From a bacterium (lineage in GTDB: Bacteria; Babelota; Babeliae; Babelales; JABDEC01), in NCBI GenBank assembly GCA_947481115.1, contig CANKEI010000017.1, positions 1 to 18,727 on the forward strand: a DNA stretch of 18,727 nt. Direction: 5' to 3'. Below are positions 1-6,315 of the stretch, in pieces (position 1 is the stretch's first letter; the number at the start of each line of letters is the position of its first letter). The notes under the pieces were generated by a model. That model saw only the letters and a program-made list of their open reading frames with translations. It did not search any database and had not been told where the DNA came from. A program made the position numbers and the translations under genes.

Positions 1-354
1 ATACGGATACTTCTTATGCGCTTTATTAGATATAGACGTATTTTTACGTGCATAAATTGCTTCTAGTCCCGCAAGCTTCATTAGTCGCTGCGTCTTCTTG
101 CGATTATGCATATACCCCTTATCAATCAGCATTTTGTGAATGCGCCGATAACCAAGAAACGGATATTGTATGTAGATATCTCTCATCTCATTCATTAGAT
201 TTGCATCGTTATGATCTGTTGGACATTTTTTATAATAAATTCGACTTCTATTAATCGTAAGCAACTGGCATTGTCGCTGTATGCTCAGTTTTGAATCATT
301 TAAATCGATCAACTTTGATCGCTCAGTAACTTTTATTTCCCGAGCGCACGTGAT
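1..354 (-). CDS. IS3-family transposase OrfB, N-terminal part (truncated by window edge)
   Basis: Reading the minus strand in the -1 frame relative to orfA gives an uninterrupted frame from 354 to the window edge. It includes KVTERSKLIDLNDSKLSI, then RQCQLLTINRSRIYYKK, then YPFLGYRRIHKML and NRKKTQRLMKLAGLEAIYA. This is the classic start of IS3 OrfB: the conserved RRQCELLGISRSSLYY-like block followed by the HTH_21 domain with YPFYGYRRI. The rve/DDE integrase core would follow beyond position 1. There is no early ATG in this frame and the first methionines come late, so it is probably made as an OrfA-OrfB fusion by -1 frameshifting at 354-360. A TTG initiation near the front cannot be excluded. 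Confidence 0.88.
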   Translation of the reverse strand, partial: MTCAREIKVTERSKLIDLNDSKLSIQRQCQLLTINRSRIYYKKCPTDHNDANLMNEMRDIYIQYPFLGYRRIHKMLIDKGYMHNRKKTQRLMKLAGLEAIYARKNTSISNKAHKKYPY

Positions 355-614
355 AAAAAATCACGCTCAACCGTCAACTTTCCGATGATGCTGTGCAACT
401 TATCGATTTCAGAATCATGGTTTTCAGATTTTTTATTATAGCTAAATATTTCTGCGCCATTTTCTTCTAGCAATTTCTTCCAAAGATAAATTTGCGATGA
501 AATTACGCCAAATTCTTGGCAGATGGCAGCAGCAGGCTTATTACCTTTTAATACTGCTAAAGCAACTTTGAACTTAAATTGGCTAGAATGTTGTTTTCTA
601 ATTTGTTTACTCAT
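333..614 (-). CDS. IS3-family transposase OrfA
   Basis: 93 residues, the usual OrfA size. The protein supplies the DNA-binding half of the transposase. Residues 8-55 form the HTH_Tnp_1-type helix-turn-helix (FKFKVALAVLKGNKPAAAICQ, then SSQIYLWKK). Residues 68-92 form a heptad-like stretch (IDKLHSIIGKLTVERDFL) typical of the OrfA leucine zipper. The start at 614 is preceded by a good GAGG ribosome site at 619-624, 5-8 bases upstream. The last codons contain T TTT TTA (354-360), a slippery heptamer from which ribosomes could shift into the orfB frame. OrfA stops 21 bases after it. The family call rests on both the motif and the adjacent OrfB sequence. Confidence 0.93.
   Translation of the reverse strand: MSKQIRKQHSSQFKFKVALAVLKGNKPAAAICQEFGVISSQIYLWKKLLEENGAEIFSYNKKSENHDSEIDKLHSIIGKLTVERDFLSRALGK
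354..360 (-). promoter_or_regulatory. Probable -1 programmed frameshift site T_TTT_TTA
   Basis: On the minus strand the orfA codons GAT TTT TTA contain the X_XXY_YYZ heptamer T TTT TTA in the correct phase. A one-base slip back continues as ATC ACG TGC into the orfB frame without a stop. About 32 bases downstream a self-complementary stretch (CGATCAA-AG-TTGATCG, 306-321) could fold as a stimulatory hairpin, although it sits farther away than most. Many IS3 members make the OrfAB transposase this way, usually at A-rich sites. Confidence 0.65.
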
Positions 615-690
615 TTTTACCTCAGGTTACGCTATGTTTTTTCGAGAATACTTGTATCAATTTTAATCGTCCAATATTCTCTTAGCGCAC

Positions 691-710
691 TGTCCTATTT
701 ATAGGGGTCA
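691..710 (-). repeat. IS3 terminal inverted repeat (left end)
   Basis: Reading in from the outside on the minus strand the end begins TGACCCCTATAAATAGGACA. This resembles the terminal repeats of IS3/IS150-group elements (TG..ACCC....GGAC). The matching right end is outside the window, so the repeat length is an estimate. Confidence 0.65.
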
Positions 711-994
711 TTATAGTTGAAGCTGTGCATAAAATGTTGATACAAGCTATGAAGCTCGAGCCTGATAATATTTGGTATAAATCAGCTGATTATTTATTAT
801 ATGTAAATCGCAGAATTTTAAATCAAAGTCCAGCCGTTCTAGAATATGCTGAACAAGCTCTAGAGCGTGGCTCTAAATTAAGAGACAAATTAAATTGGCA
901 TTGTGCATTTAATAAATATTTGAGTGAAGAAATTATTAAATGGGCCGAAGGTGTTATAGCTCGAGATTCTAAAATACAGCAATGGCAGGCTTAG
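711..994 (+). pseudogene. 3' remnant of a gene interrupted by the IS3 element; helical protein
   Basis: The open frame runs without a stop across the IS boundary and ends at 992-994. The only candidate starts (GTG at 725, ATG at 734) have no ribosome site, and the coding sense continues up to the IS end (residues VEAVHKMLIQAMKLEPDNIW). This looks like the C-terminal ~94 residues of a larger protein whose 5' part was separated by the insertion. The sequence is strongly helical, and the stretch AMKLEPDNIWYKSADYLLY recalls tetratricopeptide repeats, but the match is loose. No catalytic motif is visible. Alternatively it is a short independent gene using GTG 725. The other half should lie beyond the left edge of the window if the insertion is simple. 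Confidence 0.6.
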
Positions 995-1101
995 TAGTAA
1001 TTTGATTGAAAAAAATTAAATAGCATGCTAGTAAATTATAAGATAATAGTTTTTTAGAAAATAATTGGCTTAGAAAATTAAGTACTGTTAAGGGCTGTGT
1101 T

Positions 1102-1461
1102 ATGAAACTAAAAAATATGATAATTGCTGCTTTAATGACTAGTATTGCAGTTAATTACGCTGCAGTTACAATCCCAAAATCTTCTTTAGAGGCCGTAAAA
1201 AGCCAAATCGAATCAGATCTTCAGTCTGCGACTAAACAAAAAAATTCTAAATTAACGAAAAAATATCAGGCAGAGTTGGATAGCATTAAAGATAAGATTA
1301 AAATTTTTGAACGCGATTGGCTGAGTTATAAAAAACATAAATTAGAAGCACAACTCGACCAAATTAAAGTTACTAGGTCGGTGTCAATTGATCAAGCTAA
1401 AATTGGCGCTATCCAAACTGAAATTGCTGAAATAACAGCGCTATTGAAGAATTATGCGTAA
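1102..1461 (+). CDS. Small exported coiled-coil protein, unknown function
   Basis: 119 residues, not recognised. Residues 1-20 form a signal peptide (MKLKNMIIAALMTSIAVNYA) with a plausible cleavage after NYA. The mature part is lysine- and glutamine-rich and almost wholly helical, with heptad spacing from about residue 28 to 117, so it should form a coiled coil in the periplasm or outside the cell. It has no cysteine. The ribosome site is weak (AAGGG about 7 bases before the ATG). It lies 29 bases upstream of an exported HAD phosphatase on the same strand, so the two are probably co-transcribed. The 107 bases before it are AT-rich and hold no promoter I can assign with confidence. Confidence 0.75.
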   Translation: MKLKNMIIAALMTSIAVNYAAVTIPKSSLEAVKSQIESDLQSATKQKNSKLTKKYQAELDSIKDKIKIFERDWLSYKKHKLEAQLDQIKVTRSVSIDQAKIGAIQTEIAEITALLKNYA

Positions 1462-1490
1462 AGATTAATTAGCGAGAGATTGGTGATGGT

Positions 1491-2345
1491 ATGCTTAAAT
1501 TTAAACAAATTCTAATCACTGTTGTTGGGTATTTAGTATTATTGTCCCAGTTTAATTTAGTTACTAGTAAGACCATCATTTGGGATTTAGGGGACACCTT
1601 ATTTACAACATCTAAATTTAAATTTGCGCGTGATATTGGTTTTAGTTATTTTATCAAATATGCTGTGCTAGATTTTAAAAATCCTGATATTCAACCACTA
1701 ATATTTGATATTCTAGATAAAATTAATCCGACTACCGAAAATCCTATGGAAGTAGCTGCCGATAATGCTGGCCGGCCATTGCCAATTATTATGGATAAGT
1801 GGTTAGCTGGTATAATTTCAGATCAAGAATTGATACAATCGGTAAACGATTTTTTGGGACATCTGGATAGACGAAAATATTTTGTCAGTAGTTATCAAAA
1901 AGAATTAGTCCAAAAAACTTTAGCCGCTATGTTTAATCCTAAAGTGCTAGCCGATGCTACTGAGCCAATTAAAGCTGGTATTGCATTATTACGTGATTGT
2001 CATGCTGCCAAAAATTCTGATGGCACACCAAAAAATAGCTTATTTGTTTTATCTAATTGGGATGAAGCTTCATTTACGTTGGTTAAACAAAAATACGCCC
2101 ATATTTTCGATACCTATTTTCAACAGGTAGTGATTTCCGGCAATATTGGTTTAATTAAGCCGCAAAAAGCGGTTTACGAATATGTGATTAATACTTATGA
2201 GCTTGATCGTAGTGACTGTATATTTATCGATGACCAATATTTAAATACGCTAGCTGCGCAAACCGTTGGAATTTCAACATTACACTTGTGTCATGGTAAT
2301 TATGATGCGATCAGAAAGATTTTAACTACCATGGCAGTACTGTAA
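1491..2345 (+). CDS. Exported HAD-superfamily phosphatase
   Basis: 284 residues. An N-terminal hydrophobic signal (residues 4-24, ending LVTS) precedes a haloacid-dehalogenase fold. Motif I is IIWDLGDTLF, with nucleophile D32 and Gly in place of the usual second Asp (D-x-G-x-T, also seen in YihX-type HAD phosphatases). Motif II is LFVLSNWD with S188. Motif III is K223 in GLIKPQKAVYE. Motif IV is CIFIDDQYLN with D247/D248. The cap region lies between about 38 and 165. All four motifs are present, so hydrolysis of a phosphoester is likely, but the substrate is unknown. A signal peptide is unusual for this family, whose members are mostly cytoplasmic. It follows a coiled-coil exported protein by 29 bases. 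Its stop lies only 2 bases from the priA stop on the other strand. There is no visible terminator between them. Confidence 0.87.
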   Translation: MLKFKQILITVVGYLVLLSQFNLVTSKTIIWDLGDTLFTTSKFKFARDIGFSYFIKYAVLDFKNPDIQPLIFDILDKINPTTENPMEVAADNAGRPLPIIMDKWLAGIISDQELIQSVNDFLGHLDRRKYFVSSYQKELVQKTLAAMFNPKVLADATEPIKAGIALLRDCHAAKNSDGTPKNSLFVLSNWDEASFTLVKQKYAHIFDTYFQQVVISGNIGLIKPQKAVYEYVINTYELDRSDCIFIDDQYLNTLAAQTVGISTLHLCHGNYDAIRKILTTMAVL

Positions 2346-2347
2346 AT

Positions 2348-4453
2348 TTATTGCAGTGGATTTGGGGTAAAAAAAACAGAACTCACAACTGGTTTTTGTT
2401 GTAAATATTGCCATGCTTGGATAATTAGTTCAAGTCTGTTGCTTTTTAAATAAATTTTACGAAAATGCCAGTTTTTAATTTTCGAAATGGGCGGCTTAGA
2501 TGGTCCTAAAATTTCTAAGTAATTTATTGAATTTGGAGTATTAATTTTTTGTGCAAAAGCGTGCAGCTTAGTGCTTAAAATCAGAGCATCCTGTTTGACC
2601 TGTGTTTCAGAACTGTGTTTAATTTCCAATTCTACTAATCGAACTAGCGGCGGATAATTGTGTATCGTGCGATTAGCAATCTCAGTCTGGTAAAATTTTA
2701 AATACTCAGATTCATTGAGATAGTTAAAAATTGGGTGGTCCATTAAAGCTTGCACAATGACTTCACTATGGGGGCTTTGGCGGCCAGCGCGTCCTGCCAC
2801 CTGTAAGATTTGTTGTAGAGTAGTTTCAGCAGCATTGTACATTGGAAAATGTAAATTTAGATCAGCCCATAAGATGCCGACTAATGTCACATGTGGAAAA
2901 TGATAGCCCTTGGTAATTGTCTGGGTACCAACTAAAATATCGATCTTATTATCGCTAAAATCAGCTACGATTTGGGGCCATAATTTTTTGCTACGGGTGA
3001 TATCTAAATCGGCGCGAGCGATCTTAGCTGCCGGAAATAACTTAGTTAAAATATCTACGACTTGTTGTGTGCCCAGCCCTTTTTTGAGAAATTTACTAGC
3101 GCTAACTTTGCAACTATCACAGTTGGTGGGATAACCCTGTTCCAGTGAGCAATAGTGACAGCGTAAAGATTGGTCAGCATGTAGTGTTAAACTGACGGAG
3201 CAGTTGGGGCAATTTGGTATAAAGCCGCACTCATGGCACTGAATAAAAAAACTGTAGCCTCGCCGATTAAGAAAGATAATAGTTTGTTCTTGGCGACTTA
3301 AGCGGGCTTTGATCGCGTTTAATAATTCTCGTGAGAACCAAAAATTTTGCGTACGTTGTTTGTGTTGGCTTTCACGCAAATTAATTACTTTAATCTCGGG
3401 AAAATTACCCCGATAGCGTTGGTGTAATTTGAAAATTTTCCAATGATGTTTCTCAATATTATATAATGAGGCGATCGATGGTGTGGCAGAGCCTAAAACA
3501 ATAGGAATTTGATTAATTTTAGCTCGAATTAAGGCGCACTCTTTGGTATTAATCTGCGGGTGTTTTTTTTCTTGAAAACCTGGATCATGCTCTTCATCAA
3601 TTAAAATTAAGCCCAGATTTGTAATTGGCAATAAAACTGGTAAGTGTACCCCAATAATTAAAATTGGTTTTTGTTGACGCACCTGGTTCCATAGAGCGCG
3701 CTTCTGGGTAATTGTAGTCCCAGAGTGAAAACTAAAAATTGGGATTTGAGAGCTTAGCTTAGTACGTAAAATCTGATCGAAATTAGTAGCTAGTGACACC
3801 TCTGGTAATAAAAAAAGCGTGCTATAACCTAGTTCAAAGTTAGCTTGAATTAATTTACTGTAAATTTCTGTTTTGCCAGAACCAGTTACACCATGAATTA
3901 AATTAGCCTGAAATTTGCGATTTTCAGGATCTAGCTGGGTAACTAGACTATCGAAAACTAGTTGCTGTTCTACTGTCAGATTTATAACTGTCGGCGCAGA
4001 AAGTAAGTTAGCAGTACTGTCTATTGGGCTGGTGTTGCCAGCACTATTATTATTTTTTAGCTCGGGCGCTATTTTATTTAGTAGAGTGCTAACTTTGGAG
4101 TTTTCTAGTGATATCTCAGGCGCTGTTAGTGCCCCCCAGAATCTTTTAAGTAAATAACTAACCGGTATTTGATAGTAGCCACTTAAGTTTTTCATGAAAA
4201 TCTTATAGTCTTGGTGATTGAGCGTGATTTCGTGATTTAAGGCAGCTCGAATTTTGATCACCTGGCCATTGCCATCTAATAACGGGGTATTAGGATCTGG
4301 AACTAAGATTTTTTCGATGGCACCTAGGATAGTTTGTCCACGTAATGGCACAGTTACGATATCACCTACTATAGGTTGCGTAACCCAGTGTGCTGGTATC
4401 GCGTAGGTTAATGATTTTTGGTAACCCTGTAGTGGTCTAACTTGAATGTGCAT
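2348..4453 (-). CDS. priA: Primosomal replication-restart helicase PriA
   Basis: 701 residues, close to the usual ~730. PriA binds stalled or collapsed forks and unwinds 3'-5' to reload the replicative helicase. The N-terminal 3'-end DNA-binding domain covers residues 1-100 (MHIQVRPLQGYQKSLTY). A low-complexity Asn/Ser linker lies at about 132-155. The helicase has Walker A GVTGSGKT (188-195), Walker B DEEH (286-289) and GSATPS (321-326). Eight cysteines (406, 409, 415, 418, 432, 435, 445, 448) form the two zinc clusters inserted in the helicase. Later come the QTITKGYHFP and QVAGRAGR motifs. It is transcribed alone, divergent from pyrG and convergent with the HAD gene. Confidence 0.97.
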   Translation of the reverse strand: MHIQVRPLQGYQKSLTYAIPAHWVTQPIVGDIVTVPLRGQTILGAIEKILVPDPNTPLLDGNGQVIKIRAALNHEITLNHQDYKIFMKNLSGYYQIPVSYLLKRFWGALTAPEISLENSKVSTLLNKIAPELKNNNSAGNTSPIDSTANLLSAPTVINLTVEQQLVFDSLVTQLDPENRKFQANLIHGVTGSGKTEIYSKLIQANFELGYSTLFLLPEVSLATNFDQILRTKLSSQIPIFSFHSGTTITQKRALWNQVRQQKPILIIGVHLPVLLPITNLGLILIDEEHDPGFQEKKHPQINTKECALIRAKINQIPIVLGSATPSIASLYNIEKHHWKIFKLHQRYRGNFPEIKVINLRESQHKQRTQNFWFSRELLNAIKARLSRQEQTIIFLNRRGYSFFIQCHECGFIPNCPNCSVSLTLHADQSLRCHYCSLEQGYPTNCDSCKVSASKFLKKGLGTQQVVDILTKLFPAAKIARADLDITRSKKLWPQIVADFSDNKIDILVGTQTITKGYHFPHVTLVGILWADLNLHFPMYNAAETTLQQILQVAGRAGRQSPHSEVIVQALMDHPIFNYLNESEYLKFYQTEIANRTIHNYPPLVRLVELEIKHSSETQVKQDALILSTKLHAFAQKINTPNSINYLEILGPSKPPISKIKNWHFRKIYLKSNRLELIIQAWQYLQQKPVVSSVFFTPNPLQ

Positions 4454-4463
4454 AAATATACCA

Positions 4464-4499
4464 AAGATATAGCAGATACATAAGATATAGCAGATACAT
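4464..4499. repeat. Two perfect tandem copies of an 18-bp unit
   Basis: AAGATATAGCAGATACAT occurs at 4464-4481 and again at 4482-4499 without a mismatch. It lies in the divergent intergenic region between priA and pyrG, starting 10 bases outside the priA start. It could be polymerase slippage, or a double binding site that influences the priA or pyrG promoter. No known operator is recognised. Confidence 0.92.
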
Positions 4500-4579
4500 A
4501 GGCGCCATCAGATTTTCGATTGGTGTAGTTAGTTAAGTAATAATTTAATATTATCTAATTCTAGAGCAGGATTTACGTT

Positions 4580-6310
4580 ATGACAAAGTTTGTGATTGTT
4601 TCTGGTGGCGTAATGTCTGGCGTGGGTAAAGGCGTAGCTTCGGCTTCAATTGCTAAAATCCTCCAAGAATATGGTTACAGTGTGACGCTAATTAAAATTG
4701 ATCCCTATATAAATTCTGATGCTGGTACCCTCAGGCCAACTGAACATGGCGAAGTTTGGGTTACCTGCGATGGTGGCGAGATCGATCAAGATTTAGGTAC
4801 TTATGAACGTTTTATTAATCAAGCGATTCCTAAGAAAAATAGTATTACTACTGGCCAAATCTACTCGGCAGTAATCGAACGTGAGCGTCGAGGTGATTAT
4901 TTGGGAGCTACAGTTCAGTTTATTCCCCATATTACGAATGAAATTGTCGACCGAATTTATCAAGCTGCACAAGATTATGAAATTGTAGTGATCGAAATTG
5001 GCGGCACAGTTGGTGATTATGAAAATGGTGCTTATCTATATGCGATTAAAAATTTGTGCGCTAAATCGTCAACGCAAAATATTGTCCATGCTTTAGTAAC
5101 TTACTTGCCGGTGCCGCAACATACTGGTGAGATGAAAACTAAGCCGACTCAACAAGCGGTACGCTTATTAAATCAAGAGGGTATTACACCAGATTTTATT
5201 TTATGCCGCTCGGAACAACCCATTGATGATATTAGGCGCCAAAAGATCGAGTCGTTTGCGCGCATTGGTTTGGATGGGATTATTGCGGCACCAGATGTAA
5301 CTTCGGTTTACCATGTACCAGTAAATTTCGAACAAGAGCAGCTGGGTCAAAAAATTTTAAAAACCTTAGGATTATCACAGAAAAAAACACCTGATTGGCA
5401 AGCTTGGCAAAAACTAGCTGATAGTATTATCGATACTAGTTTGCCCAAAGTTAAAATTGCAATTGTAGGTAAATATTTGGTTTCTGGTGATTTTAGTTTA
5501 ACTGACAGTTACTTAAGCGTGAAACATGCGCTTTTGCATGCGGGTGCCCATCTAGGTGTTTATATAGACGTAACCTGGTTAGATGCGCATGATTTCGAAG
5601 AAAATTCTAAAAACTTGCTCAGTAGTTCAACTACAAGTGATTTAATAGAAAATTTATTGGTAGAAAAATTAAAAAATTTTGATGGAATCTTAATCCCTGG
5701 TGGTTTTGGGGCACAAGGTGTCGATGGTAAAATTAATGTGATTACTTACGCACGCGAACATCAAGTGCCATACTTGGGAATCTGTTATGGTATGCAATTA
5801 GCCGTAATCGAGTATGCGCGTAATTTGTGCAACTTAATTGATGCGCATACCACTGAAGTAGTGCCTAGTACGATTAATCCAGTAGTCGATATTTTGCCCA
5901 TTCAGGATAATCTAATCAAAACTAAGGGTTATGGTGGCACAATGCGTTTAGGTAATTATAGTGCGCAGGTTACCGCAAATAGTCGTGTGCTAAAATTATA
6001 TCAAGCTGCTAATCGTGCTGAAAAATTAGCTACTGGTGAAGTAGTTGTGACAGAACGACACAGGCATAGGTACGAGATTAACCCTAAGTATATAGCCCAG
6101 CTAGCACAGGCGGGATTAATATTTTCGGGGGTGCATGTACGTGAAGATGACACTAAATTAATGGAATTTATAGAATTGCCAGGGCACCCATTTTTTGTGG
6201 CAACCCAAGCGCATCCAGAATTTAATAGTCGCCTAGAATCACCAGCGCCATTATTTACTGGGTTTGTGCAGGCGGCCCATGAGTTCGCAATCAAGAAACT
6301 AAAAGATTAG
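4580..6310 (+). CDS. pyrG: CTP synthase (glutamine-hydrolysing)
   Basis: 576 residues, slightly longer than the usual ~545. It makes CTP from UTP, ATP and glutamine. Residues 1-270 form the synthetase domain, with P-loop SGGVMSGVGKG (8-18), DPYINSDAGT, HGEVWVTCDGGE with D71 and ITTGQIY. VIEIGGTVGD includes E139. Residues 290-576 form the class I glutamine amidotransferase, with oxyanion region PGGFG, nucleophile C402 in GICYGMQ, and H545/E547 in AHPEF. An insertion of about 20 residues (340-360, Ser/Asn-rich) enlarges the lid region. The N-terminal motifs differ from common bacterial forms (SGGVVSSLGKG, DPYINVDPGTM) and match a divergent lineage. An AGGA ribosome site sits about 8 bases before the ATG. 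polA follows after 5 bases, so the two form an operon. Confidence 0.97.
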   Translation: MTKFVIVSGGVMSGVGKGVASASIAKILQEYGYSVTLIKIDPYINSDAGTLRPTEHGEVWVTCDGGEIDQDLGTYERFINQAIPKKNSITTGQIYSAVIERERRGDYLGATVQFIPHITNEIVDRIYQAAQDYEIVVIEIGGTVGDYENGAYLYAIKNLCAKSSTQNIVHALVTYLPVPQHTGEMKTKPTQQAVRLLNQEGITPDFILCRSEQPIDDIRRQKIESFARIGLDGIIAAPDVTSVYHVPVNFEQEQLGQKILKTLGLSQKKTPDWQAWQKLADSIIDTSLPKVKIAIVGKYLVSGDFSLTDSYLSVKHALLHAGAHLGVYIDVTWLDAHDFEENSKNLLSSSTTSDLIENLLVEKLKNFDGILIPGGFGAQGVDGKINVITYAREHQVPYLGICYGMQLAVIEYARNLCNLIDAHTTEVVPSTINPVVDILPIQDNLIKTKGYGGTMRLGNYSAQVTANSRVLKLYQAANRAEKLATGEVVVTERHRHRYEINPKYIAQLAQAGLIFSGVHVREDDTKLMEFIELPGHPFFVATQAHPEFNSRLESPAPLFTGFVQAAHEFAIKKLKD

Positions 6311-6315
6311 AGATC

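Larger units (their letters stand above)
1..710 (-). mobile_element. IS3-family insertion sequence, partial (orfA end)
   Basis: This is an insertion sequence read on the minus strand and cut by the left window edge. It contains a complete orfA, the N-terminal part of orfB in the -1 frame, and an outer end near 710. Read inward on the minus strand, that end begins TGACCCC, which fits the TG...CA termini of the IS3 family. The far end, the DDE catalytic domain and any target-site duplication lie outside the window. Whether this copy is intact cannot be judged, but the visible part has no internal stop other than the expected orfA/orfB frame change. The exact boundary at 710 is inferred from the terminal motif. 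Confidence 0.88.

Noticed and set aside
48..254. Plus-strand open frame of 68 codons
   Set aside because: It lies antisense to the clearly coding IS3 orfB and has no family resemblance or ribosome site.
6001..6294. Minus-strand open frame of 97 codons within pyrG
   Set aside because: Antisense to the conserved amidotransferase end of pyrG; no independent support.
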